Shown here piece by piece: positions 52,101-63,909 of a stretch of DNA of 64,000 nt. Location: the NCBI RefSeq assembly GCF_010499245.1, contig NZ_JAAGOW010000001.1:2356001-2420000 (forward strand). The letters are read 5' to 3'. Positions within the stretch are counted from its first letter, which is position 1; the number at the start of each line of letters is the position of its first letter. A program made the position numbers and the translations under genes. Source of the stretch: Variovorax sp. WS11 (lineage in GTDB: Bacteria; Pseudomonadota; Gammaproteobacteria; Burkholderiales; Burkholderiaceae_C). Under the pieces are notes generated by a model. That model had not been told where the DNA came from, made no database searches, and saw only the letters and a program-made list of their open reading frames with translations.

Positions 52101-52800
52101 GACGCCGATGCATCGCTATGCGGTCTATTTCGCGCCGCGCGTGAACAGCCCGTGGTGGCTGGCCGGCAGCCGCTGGCTGGGGCGCTGCGCGGCGCGCGGC
52201 GAGCCGATTGCGCAGGCACCGGTGCCGGGGCTGCCGGCGCCCGAGCTGCATCGGCTGACGAAGGCGCCGCGGCGCTACGGCTGGCATGCGACGCTGAAGG
52301 CGCCCTTCGCGCTGGCGCCGGGTGTCGATGCATCGCAGCTGCGCGACGGCCTGCGCGCGCTCGCGGCCGACTTCCAGCCTTTCACGCTGCCTCCGCTGAA
52401 GGTCGCGATGCTCGACGATTTCCTCGCGCTGGTGCCCGATGGCGATGCGCACGCGGTCGAGGCCCTGGCCGCCGCCTGCGTGACCCGCCTGCAACCGCTG
52501 GCGGCGCCGCTCGCGCCCGCCGAAGTCGAACGCCGCCGCGCGGCCGGGCTCACGCCTGAGGAAGATGCGCTGCTGCTGCGCTGGGGCTACCCCTTCGTGC
52601 TGGAGCGCTTTCGCTTCCACCTCTCACTCACCGGCTCGCTGAAGGACGCCGAGCCCGCGGCAATCGAGGCGTTGAAGGAAGCGGCGCGCCATCGCTTCGA
52701 TGCGCTGCCGGCCTGCCGCGTCGAGAGTGTTTCGCTGTTCGCCGAGCCCCGGCCGGGCGCGGACTTCATGCTCGTCGAGCAAATGGAGCTCGGCGTATGA
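52093..52800 (+). CDS. DUF1045 phosphonate-metabolism protein (2H phosphoesterase-like)
   Basis: A 235-residue protein: HRYAVYFAPRVNSPWWLAGS, RRYGWHATLKAPFAL and ERFRFHLSLTGSL. The two H-x-(T/S)-x motifs are the active site of 2H phosphodiesterases. DUF1045 genes are found almost only in C-P lyase operons. It could open the phosphoribosyl cyclic phosphate made by PhnJ, a job done by PhnP in E. coli, and phnP is absent here. It overlaps phnF upstream and phnN downstream (ATGA). Confidence 0.87.
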   Translation: MNETPMHRYAVYFAPRVNSPWWLAGSRWLGRCAARGEPIAQAPVPGLPAPELHRLTKAPRRYGWHATLKAPFALAPGVDASQLRDGLRALAADFQPFTLPPLKVAMLDDFLALVPDGDAHAVEALAAACVTRLQPLAAPLAPAEVERRRAAGLTPEEDALLLRWGYPFVLERFRFHLSLTGSLKDAEPAAIEALKEAARHRFDALPACRVESVSLFAEPRPGADFMLVEQMELGV

Positions 52801-53411
52801 AGGGGCAGCTGGTCTATGTGATGGGCCCTTCCGGCGCGGGCAAGGACAGCCTGATCGCCTGGCTCAAGGACCATCTTCCGCCGCATCTGCCGCTGCACCT
52901 GGCGCGCCGCACGATCACGCGGCCGATCCGCCACGGCGACGAGCAGCACCACAGCGTGAGCGAACAGGCCTTCGCGCTACTGCACCAGGCACAGGCCTTC
53001 GCGCTCGACTGGCAGGCCAATGGGCTGCGCTACGGAGTGCGGCACGACGAGCTGGCGCCGCTGCATCGCGGCAACTGGGTGCTGGTCAATGGATCGCGGG
53101 CCTACCTGCCGCAGGCTGTCGCGAAGTTTCCGCATCTGACCGTGGTTCATGTCACGGCCAGCCTCGAGGTGCTGCGGCAGCGCCTGCTGGCGCGCGGGCG
53201 CGAGACGCCGGAGATGGTCGAGGCGCGGGTGCGGCGGGCGCTGGTGTTTCGGGCGCCGCCGCATGCGATCGAGGTGCGCAACGATGGGAGCCTGGCTGAG
53301 GCTGGGGGGCAGCTGTTGCGAGCTTTCGAGAGGTTGGGGCGGGGCCATGAACTGTCGACCGACAGCCCTAGAACCGCGCCTTCAGAAACGCCGAAGGCCC
53401 CTTCAACTTGA
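52797..53411 (+). CDS. phnN: Ribose 1,5-bisphosphate phosphokinase
   Basis: A 204-residue guanylate-kinase-like enzyme: LVYVMGPSGAGKDSLIAWL (P-loop), ARRTITRPIRHGDEQHHSVS, GLRYGVRHDELAPL and VTASLEVLRQRLLARGRE. It phosphorylates ribose 1,5-bisphosphate to PRPP, finishing C-P lyase catabolism. It starts within the DUF1045 stop (ATGA). Its last 44 bases overlap the convergent barrel-protein gene. Confidence 0.9.
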   Translation: MKGQLVYVMGPSGAGKDSLIAWLKDHLPPHLPLHLARRTITRPIRHGDEQHHSVSEQAFALLHQAQAFALDWQANGLRYGVRHDELAPLHRGNWVLVNGSRAYLPQAVAKFPHLTVVHVTASLEVLRQRLLARGRETPEMVEARVRRALVFRAPPHAIEVRNDGSLAEAGGQLLRAFERLGRGHELSTDSPRTAPSETPKAPST

Positions 53412-54180
53412 CCCGCAGCCGCGCCGTGCTGCTCAGCGTATCGAAGTCCCGCTTCAGCTCGATCTCGCTCACCCCATAGGACAGCACCACGCCCACGTTC
53501 TTGATCGGAAACCACTCCACCCCAAGCGCCGCGTTGTAGATGTGCCCGCGCAGATTGCTGCCCCCCTTGCGCACGCCCGACACGTCGGCGAAGAGGCGAA
53601 GGTCCGGACTGATGGCATGCCGCACGCCGATCTCCAGCAGCGGCGCGAAGGCGTCGTCGCTGTCATGCTGGCTGAAGGTGGCGGTGGCGCCGTTCACGCC
53701 GGCGAGTGCGTTGCTGTCCAGGCTCACGCGGTAATACGCCACCCCCGCCCCCAGGCCCAGCACCGTGTTGCCCGAGCCGATCCACCACTTGTAGGCGAAC
53801 TTGGCGAAGTCCAGCTTGAGGTCGAGGTTGACGTTGCCGAGCGCCGTGACCGAGGTCGGCCCGATCGCGAAGCTGTTGGCGAAGCCGGTGCCGTAGTCGC
53901 GGTTGAAGCGGTAGTAGTCGAGCGAGAAGCCCTGGCTGTCACCGATCAGCACATCGGCCGTGATGCGCGGCATGGTCACGCTACCGCCCTCGATGTCGCG
54001 TGTGTCGAAGCGGCCGTAGGGCGTGTTCAACCCGGCGTCGAGAGTGGGTTCGGCGTGGAAGGCGCCGACCGAGAGGCTGAAGCGGTCCAGTGCGGGCGAG
54101 GGCTCGGCGAGCGCAGAAGTCGACATGGAGAATCCCGCCCCAGCCAAGATGGCGAGGACGCATGAGCGCGAGAACATCAT
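53368..54180 (-). CDS. Outer-membrane beta-barrel protein, OmpW-like
   Basis: A 270-residue protein with signal peptide (RSCVLAILAGAGFSMSTSAL) and alternating amphipathic strands (NVNLDLKLDFAKFAYKWWIG, VGVVLSYGVSEIELKRDFDT), ending in Phe as required for BAM assembly. The topology suggests a small barrel of the OmpW type. Start at the ATG pair before the signal; the frame is open upstream without plausible sequence. Substrate unknown. Confidence 0.75.
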   Translation of the reverse strand: MMFSRSCVLAILAGAGFSMSTSALAEPSPALDRFSLSVGAFHAEPTLDAGLNTPYGRFDTRDIEGGSVTMPRITADVLIGDSQGFSLDYYRFNRDYGTGFANSFAIGPTSVTALGNVNLDLKLDFAKFAYKWWIGSGNTVLGLGAGVAYYRVSLDSNALAGVNGATATFSQHDSDDAFAPLLEIGVRHAISPDLRLFADVSGVRKGGSNLRGHIYNAALGVEWFPIKNVGVVLSYGVSEIELKRDFDTLSSTARLRVKLKGPSAFLKARF

Positions 54181-54358
54181 GAAGAAGCAGTCCGATGTGG
54201 CGGCAGATGCTCGGCGTGAAGGCCCGATGTCGTGACGCCGCGAAGCTCCCCTGGGCGCGAGCGCCAATGTAGAGCGCATGCCGTGCGCGGCAATGCGTGG
54301 TTGTCGGCTTCGCGTGTAGGAATTGGCCTTGAGGCCGCCCTGCACGGCCGCTCGCGGG

Positions 54359-54415
54359 TCCTACAGCAGGCGAGGGGCCCTGAGGACACGGCGCCGCATG
54401 CCTGCTCCCTAGCGT
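54359..54415 (+). promoter_or_regulatory. TCCTACAG - GGACACG - CCTAGCGT composite motif
   Basis: TCCTACAG (54359), GGACACG (54384) and CCTAGCGT (54408) repeat the arrangement at 10138 with identical spacing, 32 bases before the ADH start. Shared alternative-sigma promoter or operator is inferred. Confidence 0.5.
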
Positions 54416-54446
54416 CGTGGCTCATTTTCCAGAAAGGCTCATCATC

Positions 54447-55607
54447 ATGAAGGCACTCGTCTACCACGGCAGCAAGGACGTTCGCGTCGAAACGGTCAAG
54501 GACCCGGTGCTGAAGGAGCCTGACGACATCATCCTGCGCGTAAGCGCCACCGCCATCTGCGGCTCCGATCTTCATCTCTACCGCGGCAAGGTGCCGGGCC
54601 TGCAGTCCGGCGACATCCTCGGCCACGAGTTCATGGGCGAGGTGGTGGAGACCGGCAGCGCCGTGACGGCGCTGAAGGCCGGTGATCGCGTGGTGGTGCC
54701 CTTCGCGATCGCCTGCGGCGAATGCTTCTTCTGCGGCACGCGGCTGTTCGCGGCCTGCGAGCGCACCAACACCGGCCGCGGAGCCCTTCTCAACGCCAAG
54801 GGGCTTCGGCCCGGCGCCGCGCTCTTCGGCTACACGCATCTCTATGGCGGGGTGCCCGGCGGACAGGCCGAGTTCGTGCGCGTGCCCAAGGCGAACGTCG
54901 GCCCCATCCGCATTCCCGATGCGCTGTCCGACGAGCAGGTGCTGTTCCTCAGCGACATCCTGCCGACCGGCTACCAGGCGATTCTCAATGCGGAAGTCGG
55001 GCCGGGCTCGAACATTGCCATCTTCGGTGCCGGCCCGGTGGGCCTCATGGCCGCGGCCTGCGCGCGCATGCTCGGGGTAGAGGGAATCATCATGGTCGAC
55101 CACCACGAGTACCGCCTCGAGTTCGCACAGCGGACCTATGGCGCCGTGCCGATCAACTTCGACAAGGTCGATGCCGCGGAGGTGATCGTCGAGGCCACGC
55201 ACCGCCGCGGCGTCGACGCCGTCATCGACGCGGTGGGCTTCGAGGCCAAGGGCAGTGCGATCGAGACCGTCCTCACCACGCTGAAGGTGGAGGCCAGCAG
55301 CGGCAAGGCGCTGCGCCAGTGCATCGCCGCCGTGCGCCGCGGAGGGGTGGTGAGCGTGCCGGGCGTCTACGCGGGCTTCCTGCACGGCTTTCTCTTCGGC
55401 GACATCTTCGAGAAGGGCCTCACGATCAAGGGTGGGCAGACGCACGCCCAGCGCTTCATGCCGGAGCTGCTCGAACACATCGGCAACGGCCGCCTGAAGC
55501 CCGAGGCCATCATCACCCACCGGCTTCCGCTGGCCGAGGCGGCGCGCGGCTACCGCGTCTTCAACCAGCAGCGGGAAGACTGCCGCAAGGTGGTGCTCAC
55601 GCCTTGA
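54447..55607 (+). CDS. Zinc-dependent alcohol dehydrogenase, formaldehyde-dehydrogenase-like MDR
   Basis: A 386-residue medium-chain dehydrogenase. Catalytic zinc ligands lie in [12 protein letters not shown] and [12 protein letters not shown], the structural zinc in [16 protein letters not shown], and the Rossmann loop in [19 protein letters not shown]. An insert ([14 protein letters not shown]) and the length match glutathione-independent formaldehyde dehydrogenase-type enzymes. The start has AAAGG upstream. Shares its promoter motif with pncC; likely stress-induced. Confidence 0.87.
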   Translation: MKALVYHGSKDVRVETVKDPVLKEPDDIILRVSATAICGSDLHLYRGKVPGLQSGDILGHEFMGEVVETGSAVTALKAGDRVVVPFAIACGECFFCGTRLFAACERTNTGRGALLNAKGLRPGAALFGYTHLYGGVPGGQAEFVRVPKANVGPIRIPDALSDEQVLFLSDILPTGYQAILNAEVGPGSNIAIFGAGPVGLMAAACARMLGVEGIIMVDHHEYRLEFAQRTYGAVPINFDKVDAAEVIVEATHRRGVDAVIDAVGFEAKGSAIETVLTTLKVEASSGKALRQCIAAVRRGGVVSVPGVYAGFLHGFLFGDIFEKGLTIKGGQTHAQRFMPELLEHIGNGRLKPEAIITHRLPLAEAARGYRVFNQQREDCRKVVLTP

Positions 55608-55619
55608 CCGGGCCGCCGC

Positions 55620-56906
55620 TCACAACGCCTCGTTGAACGCATAGAGCACGTTGTCCTGGCACCGATGCCAGAGTCCACGCCGGGCCCATGCATCGAGGCG
55701 CAGCTCCGTGCAGTCCCGCGCGTCGCGCTCGAAGATCGCCTCCAGCTGCGCGGCCAGCGCGTCGTCGCGCACGCCCAGCGTGATCTCGTCGTTGGTCTCG
55801 AAGGACCGGTCGTCGAAGTTGCTGGACCCGATCGCACACCACGCCGTGTCGACGGCCATCACCTTCTGGTGCAGCAGGCACTTCGGATACTCGAAGATGC
55901 GCACGCCGCCGGCGAGCAGAAGGTGAAAGTTGCGATGCGCCGCGTGCTGAACCATCGGCATGTCCGACGCCTCGGTCGACGGCACCATCACGCGAACGTC
56001 GACGCCGCGCTGCGCCGCGTCGCACAAGGCATCGATCGCCTCCCTGTCCGGCAGGAAGTAGGGGTTCTGGATCCAGATGCGCTTGCGCGCGACGCACAGC
56101 ACCAGGTGGTGCAGGATCTTCACCGCCGGCGGAGAGCCTTCGGGCTTGAGGCTGGCGACATGGACGGCGACATCGCCCACGCGCTCGAGCGGCGGGAACA
56201 CCTCGTCGCCGACGAACAGCTCCCCCGTGTCCTCCACCCAGTTCTCGCTGAACGCCCCCTGCACCGCATGGACGATCGGCCCGCGCAGGCGCACGCCCAG
56301 GTCGCGGACGTGCTCGCGGGTCTCGCCGTTGCCCAGCCAGCCGTCGACGATGCAATGGCCTCCGACCAGCGCCACCCGGCCATCGACGACCAGGAGCTTG
56401 CGATGGTCGCGTTCGTTGAAGACGCCGATGTTGCGGATGTGCCGCGGGTGATGCATCCTGGGCGGACAGCCCGCTTCCCGAAGGCGCACGGCATCGCGCC
56501 CCATCTGCTTCCCGCCATTCGCGTCGACCAGCACGCGCACCTTGATCCCGGCGCGATGGCGTTCCAGCAAGGCATCCACGACCCGTGCCCCCAGCGTGCC
56601 TTCCTTCCACAGAAAGGTCTCGAAATGCACGGAGCCCTTGGCCCCGCGGATCTCTTCGAACATGGCCTCGAAGAAGGCGCCGTTCTCCAGCAGCTCGACC
56701 GCGTTGCCTTCGTAGATCGTGCCTTGCGTCAGCCCCGACAAGGAGGGCAGCAGATCGGTGATGGCGGCATCGCACTCGATCACCAGGCCTGGATCGCGAT
56801 GCCGGCGAATCGACCAGATCACCAGCCCCAGCATCACGACGACGATCGCCAGCGCCAGCGCAAGCCAGGTGGGCCATGACGGCGAGGCGGGCAGGTCGAT
56901 GCTCAT
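55620..56906 (-). CDS. Cardiolipin synthase-like phospholipase D family enzyme
   Basis: A 428-residue membrane protein with one N-terminal helix (WLALALAIVVVMLGLVIW) and two HKD motifs: ERDHRKLLVVDGRVALVGG and LLHQKVMAVDTAWCAIGSSN, with FDDRSFETNDEITLGV after the second. It joins two phosphatidyl groups to make cardiolipin. The single anchor and length fit ClsB/ClsA-related enzymes. Convergent with the ADH gene. Confidence 0.88.
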   Translation of the reverse strand: MSIDLPASPSWPTWLALALAIVVVMLGLVIWSIRRHRDPGLVIECDAAITDLLPSLSGLTQGTIYEGNAVELLENGAFFEAMFEEIRGAKGSVHFETFLWKEGTLGARVVDALLERHRAGIKVRVLVDANGGKQMGRDAVRLREAGCPPRMHHPRHIRNIGVFNERDHRKLLVVDGRVALVGGHCIVDGWLGNGETREHVRDLGVRLRGPIVHAVQGAFSENWVEDTGELFVGDEVFPPLERVGDVAVHVASLKPEGSPPAVKILHHLVLCVARKRIWIQNPYFLPDREAIDALCDAAQRGVDVRVMVPSTEASDMPMVQHAAHRNFHLLLAGGVRIFEYPKCLLHQKVMAVDTAWCAIGSSNFDDRSFETNDEITLGVRDDALAAQLEAIFERDARDCTELRLDAWARRGLWHRCQDNVLYAFNEAL

Positions 56907-56942
56907 GCCGCCTCTGCCTCTAACAGCCGCGGACCGGGATGT

Positions 56943-57116
56943 TCATTCCTTGGGATCGATGCCCTCGATCGGATTTTTCGTCACGTCCTTCCCGATCTCG
57001 ACGACCTTGTCCTCGTTGGCCTCGTCGCGGAACTCGCCGGGTTGATCTTCCGTGCTCTTCTCCATGTTGTCCTTGACGCTCTCGCGGCTCGTCTTGGGCT
57101 GTTCCTTCGTGTTCAT
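56943..57116 (-). CDS. Small hydrophilic hypothetical protein
   Basis: A 57-residue highly charged protein (NTKEQPKTSRESVKDNMEKS, then KVVEIGKDVTKNPIEGID) with AAGGAG at the right distance before the ATG. No domain. It resembles in size and polarity the small proteins at 6.4-7.8 kb. Function unknown. Confidence 0.55.
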   Translation of the reverse strand: MNTKEQPKTSRESVKDNMEKSTEDQPGEFRDEANEDKVVEIGKDVTKNPIEGIDPKE

Positions 57117-57253
57117 GGTGTCTCCTTGCATATGGCCGCCGCGCGGGCGGTCCGGTGCCGATCGCCGGCACGCTCCGAGCATGGCGGCCGGGGCAGCGCC
57201 GTGCTGTCAGGCAAGAAGAAGTTCGGGCGTAAGGGAAGCCGCGCCGCCCGAGG

Positions 57254-57607
57254 CTACTGCTCGGGTCTTCGCCAGAGCCAGATCGACACGATCAGCATGA
57301 CCAGCGGGACGGCGACTCTGGCCGCCACGGGCACGGGCGCGAACTGCAGCACCAGCGCACCGAACGCCATCGAGACACTGGCCGCCCACTTCGCGCGGCG
57401 AGACACAACCTGGCCCCGGCGCCATTCACGAAGCGAATGCCCATAGCGTGGATGCCCGAGCAGCCATTGCTCGAGCGCCGGCCATCCGCGCCCTGCGCAC
57501 CACGCGGCCAGGAGCAGGAAGGGAACCGTGGGAAGAAGCGGCAGCACAGCGCCGACGATTGCGAGCGCAAGAAACAGGATCGCGAGGATTCGCCAGAGCA
57601 GGGACAA
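57254..57607 (-). CDS. DUF454 (YbaN-like) inner-membrane protein
   Basis: About 117 residues: ILAILFLALAIVGAVLPLLP, TVPFLLLAAWCAGRGWPALE, WLLGHPRYGHSLREWRRGQ and a last helix pair ending WLWRRPEQ, the DUF454 pattern of three helices. The start is unclear: a TTG at 57607 gives the family length, while a GTG at 57682 would overlap the upstream gene by 58 bases. Function of the family unknown. Confidence 0.7.
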   Translation of the reverse strand: MSLLWRILAILFLALAIVGAVLPLLPTVPFLLLAAWCAGRGWPALEQWLLGHPRYGHSLREWRRGQVVSRRAKWAASVSMAFGALVLQFAPVPVAARVAVPLVMLIVSIWLWRRPEQ

Positions 57608-57624
57608 GTGATGGAGTTTCCAGA

Positions 57625-58305
57625 TCAGCGCTCGAGGGCGCCCGCAGCGGCCATGATCTGCGCCGCGTCCGGAAAGTAGCACAGGCTGCTCGGCCCGTCG
57701 CGCGCCTCGATGTTCGCCCAGGCGATGGTGCCGGTGCCATCGATCAGGAAGTGCCCGACCAGCTGCGTGGCATGGCTCGCCATGATCGCGGTGTCGGTTT
57801 CGTCGGGCTCGAAGCCGTCCTTGGCATTCATCGCGGCATTGGCGGCCATCGGCTGCATGGGCTCGGGCAGCTCACCGGTGGGATTGACGCGCGCCGCCTC
57901 GAAGTCCGCCATGCGCGTGCGGGAAGGCCATTGGGTCGGCTCTGTACTTCCGTCGGGCAGGAACTCGACGGCCGGCACGCCAAAGGCCCGGTGCGTGCCG
58001 CAAGCCGGGTCGGCCAGGAGCAGCAGCGGCACCGGGCGGTAGCGGAAGTACATGCGGGCGCGCTCCACGGGCGTGTTGATCACCGCCACCGTCTCGATCC
58101 CCTCGGCGCGCAGGGCCGGCTGGATGTCGGCCAGCTGCGTCACCTGACGCCGGCAGAAGGGGCAGTGCAGCCCGCGAAACAGGCCGATCAGGAAGGGGCG
58201 GCCGCGCAGGTCGGCGAGGGAGACGCTGCCTTCGCGGTTGGCCGCGGGGAGCGCGAACGCGGGCGCTGGATCTCCCGGCTGCAGCGGGTGAAGCGGATCT
58301 CCCAT
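57625..58305 (-). CDS. Peroxiredoxin/AhpC-like thiol protein
   Basis: A 226-residue thioredoxin-fold protein: LQPGDPAPAFALPAANREGS, LADLRGRPFLIGLFRGLHCP, and the redox motif HCPFCRRQ. The CPFC pair replaces the usual single peroxidatic Cys pattern. C-terminal SSLCYFPDAAQIMAAAG adds another Cys. It likely reduces peroxides or disulfides. AGAGG precedes the start. DUF454 follows 17 bases downstream. Confidence 0.8.
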   Translation of the reverse strand: MGDPLHPLQPGDPAPAFALPAANREGSVSLADLRGRPFLIGLFRGLHCPFCRRQVTQLADIQPALRAEGIETVAVINTPVERARMYFRYRPVPLLLLADPACGTHRAFGVPAVEFLPDGSTEPTQWPSRTRMADFEAARVNPTGELPEPMQPMAANAAMNAKDGFEPDETDTAIMASHATQLVGHFLIDGTGTIAWANIEARDGPSSLCYFPDAAQIMAAAGALER

Positions 58306-58459
58306 GGGGCACCTCTCTTCGTCGTGTCGCTCGGTCGAGCGGGTAAGCGTTCGGACCCTATCACTTGTCGCAGGAAGGCACAACGCCGCGAGTCCGCATC
58401 GGAAGCGCCCCCCTGTGCGGCATCGCGCGACTGAACCACAATGCCATCCGGAGGTGTCC

Positions 58460-61444
<2,985 letters not shown>

Positions 61445-61524
61445 TCGCCGAGGGCAAGAGGAGGAACATGGCGCCCGGGCTCCCATCCCGCGCACAGCCC
61501 GCGACGCGCAGAGGAGGTGATCGA

Positions 61525-62535
61525 ATGGCATCGAACCGACTCAGCATCCCGCTGTCACGCCGTGCTGCGATCGTCGCCGCGCTCGCGGCCTTCGCCAGGC
61601 CGTCAGGCGCACAGACGCGCGCGGCCGGCAAGGCGCGGCTGGGCATCCTCAGCGCCTCGACCCCCGACCCGATCACGCTGCGCACCCAGATCGATCCCTT
61701 GCGCCAGGGGCTGCGCGAGCTCGGCCATGCCGAAGGGCGGAACCTGTCCATCGAAATGCGCTGGGCCGAGGGCAAGTTCGACCGGCTGCCCGCCTTGCTG
61801 GACGAACTGCTCCGAAGCGACATCGACATCCTGATGACCACCAGCCCGCGCCCGGCGCTGCTCGCGAAGGAGGCGGTGAAGACCCTGCCGATCGTCGCCG
61901 TGGGCGTCGACGATCCGGTGAAGTCGGGACTGGTCGCCGACCACATACGCCCGGGCGGCAACATCACCGGCATCTCGGCCGCGTTCGACGGCCTCCTGCA
62001 GAAGCGCCTGCAGCTGCTCAAGGACATCCTGCCGGGGGCACGCCGCTTCGCCATCGTGTTCAACCCGAACACCGTGCCGCACGCGGACCTCGCGCGGAGC
62101 GTGGCCAACTGGGAGCCGGCCCTCGGCGTGGCGCTGCAGATCGACGCGATACGCGGCCCGGATGATTTCGAGCCCGCCTTCGCATCCATCGTCGGCGCAG
62201 GCACGAACGCGGTCGCTCTCTTGGCGGACCCCATGATCTGGACCGAGCGCGCCAAGCTCGGCGCGCTGTGCGCGAAGCACCGCCTGCCATCGATCTGGGG
62301 CGGCGCTGGTTATCTCGACGTCGGGGGCCTGCTGTCTTACCAGGGCGACTGGTCCGCGCTCTTCTACCGCGCCGCCGGCTTCGTCGACAAGATCCTCAAG
62401 GGCACCAAGCCGGGCGACATCCCCTTCGAGCAGGGCACCAAGCTGGAACTCGTCGTCAACCTCAAGGCGGCCAAGACGCTCGGCCTGACCATTCCGCAGA
62501 GCGTGCTGGTGAGTGCCGACCAGGTGATCGAATGA
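61525..62535 (+). CDS. ABC-type substrate-binding protein (ABC_sub_bind family), first of pair
   Basis: A 336-residue exported binding protein with an Arg-Arg signal (LSRRAAIVAALAAFARPSGA). Mature blocks KARLGILSAS, LRQGLRELGHAEGRNLSIEM, PIVAVGVDDPVKSGLVADHI, RPGGNITGIS and LELVVNLKAAKTLGLTIPQS match the ABC_sub_bind (TrpX-like) family. No permease nearby; placed between a kinase and its regulators, it may present ligand to the kinase sensor. Confidence 0.87.
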   Translation: MASNRLSIPLSRRAAIVAALAAFARPSGAQTRAAGKARLGILSASTPDPITLRTQIDPLRQGLRELGHAEGRNLSIEMRWAEGKFDRLPALLDELLRSDIDILMTTSPRPALLAKEAVKTLPIVAVGVDDPVKSGLVADHIRPGGNITGISAAFDGLLQKRLQLLKDILPGARRFAIVFNPNTVPHADLARSVANWEPALGVALQIDAIRGPDDFEPAFASIVGAGTNAVALLADPMIWTERAKLGALCAKHRLPSIWGGAGYLDVGGLLSYQGDWSALFYRAAGFVDKILKGTKPGDIPFEQGTKLELVVNLKAAKTLGLTIPQSVLVSADQVIE

Positions 62536-63512
62536 AACGGCGCGACGTCACGACGCTCCTCGCCGCGGCCGCGCTGGCCGGCCTCGCGCGCGCGGCGCCT
62601 GCCGGCGCACGAGCCCCGAAGATCGGCCGCCTTTCCGAAGGCGGGCCACCGAGCGCGGACACGCTGGACGGATTCCGCAAGGCAATGCGCGAGTTCGGCT
62701 ACCCGGACATCGTGATCGAAGCACGGAATTCCGCCGGCGACTACGCCAGGCTGCCCGAGCTCGCGGCCGAGCTCGTGGGCCTCGGCGTCGACGCGATCTG
62801 GACCGTGGGCACCATCGCGACCGGTGCCGCAAAGGCCGCGACGCGCACCGTCCCCGTCGTGATGGTCAGCGCCGATGCCGTCGGCGCCGGACTCGTCGAC
62901 AGCATGGCGCACCCCGGAGGCAATATCACCGGCCTGACGCTGATCGCCACCGAGCTGGTGCGCAAGCGGCTCGAGCTGATGAAGGAGCTGTACCCGGGGA
63001 GCCGGCGAGTGATCGGCTTCTGCACCGGTCCCGGCGCGCTGGATGTTCCGCTCGTGGTCCAGTGGGTGCGCGAGAGCGAGGCGGCCGCCCGCAAGCTGCG
63101 CCTGGGCTTCGAGCTCATCGAGGCGGCCCCCGACCCGACGCAATGGGACGGCCTGTTCGCCTCGTTCGCAACGCGGCCCGGCACGGCACTGTCGCCCATC
63201 GAAAGCCCCTTCCTGCTGCAGCACCGGACGCTGCTGGCCGAGCTCTCGCTGAAGCACCGGCTGCCCGCCATCTATGCCTTGCAGGAACACGTGCTTGCCG
63301 GCGGCCTGTGTTCCTACGGGGTGAACCTGCGCTTCCTGTTCGAGCGCGTCGCCTACTATGTCGCGAAGGTTCTCGATGGCGTCAAGCCCGCCGACCTGCC
63401 GGTGGAGCAGCCGACCCGCTACGAGCTGGTCATCAACCGGAAAACCGCCGAGGCGCTCGGCCTGTCGGTCACGCCGTCGCTGCTGCTGCAGGCCGACCGG
63501 GTGATCGAATGA
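62532..63512 (+). CDS. ABC-type substrate-binding protein (ABC_sub_bind family), second of pair
   Basis: A 326-residue paralogue of the preceding gene, coupled by ATGA. Signal RRDVTTLLAAAALAGLARAA, then APKIGRLSEGG, IWTVGTIATGAAKAATRTVP, HPGGNITGLTLIATELVRKR and YELVINRKTAEALGLSVTPS. The divergence from its neighbour suggests a different ligand or a heteromeric sensor. Confidence 0.87.
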   Translation: MKRRDVTTLLAAAALAGLARAAPAGARAPKIGRLSEGGPPSADTLDGFRKAMREFGYPDIVIEARNSAGDYARLPELAAELVGLGVDAIWTVGTIATGAAKAATRTVPVVMVSADAVGAGLVDSMAHPGGNITGLTLIATELVRKRLELMKELYPGSRRVIGFCTGPGALDVPLVVQWVRESEAAARKLRLGFELIEAAPDPTQWDGLFASFATRPGTALSPIESPFLLQHRTLLAELSLKHRLPAIYALQEHVLAGGLCSYGVNLRFLFERVAYYVAKVLDGVKPADLPVEQPTRYELVINRKTAEALGLSVTPSLLLQADRVIE

Positions 63513-63528
63513 TGCGGGGAGAAACAGC

Positions 63529-63909
63529 ATGAGCACCATCCTGATCGTCGAGGACAACGAGAAGAACATGAAGCTGGTGCGCGACATCCTCCAGCACGCG
63601 GGCCACGCCACGCTCGAAGCCGCGACCGGCCGCGAGGGCCTGCGCCTCGCCGTCGACGCGCAGCCCGACCTGGTGCTGATGGACATCCAGCTGCCCGACA
63701 TCGACGGCATCGCCGTGCTGCGCGAGATCCGCCGCAATGCCGCGCTCGACGCGGTGCCGGTGCTGGCGGTGTCGGCCTCGGTGATGCCCGACGAGCAGCA
63801 GAAGATCGTCAGCTCCGGCTTCGATGCCTTCATCACCAAGCCGATCCAGCTGCAGCAGTTTCGCGAGACCGTGCAGCGCATGCTGCGGGAAGGGCGGCCT
63901 GTTCGATGA
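63529..63909 (+). CDS. Single-domain response regulator (CheY/DivK-like)
   Basis: A 126-residue receiver: acidic pair in ILIVEDNEKNMKLV, phosphorylated Asp in PDLVLMDIQLPDIDG, Thr/Ser site in VPVLAVSASVMPDEQ and Lys in FDAFITKPIQLQQF. No output domain, so it signals by protein contact or relay. Starts 16 bases after the binding-protein gene; stop overlaps the next start by ATGA. Confidence 0.92.
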   Translation: MSTILIVEDNEKNMKLVRDILQHAGHATLEAATGREGLRLAVDAQPDLVLMDIQLPDIDGIAVLREIRRNAALDAVPVLAVSASVMPDEQQKIVSSGFDAFITKPIQLQQFRETVQRMLREGRPVR

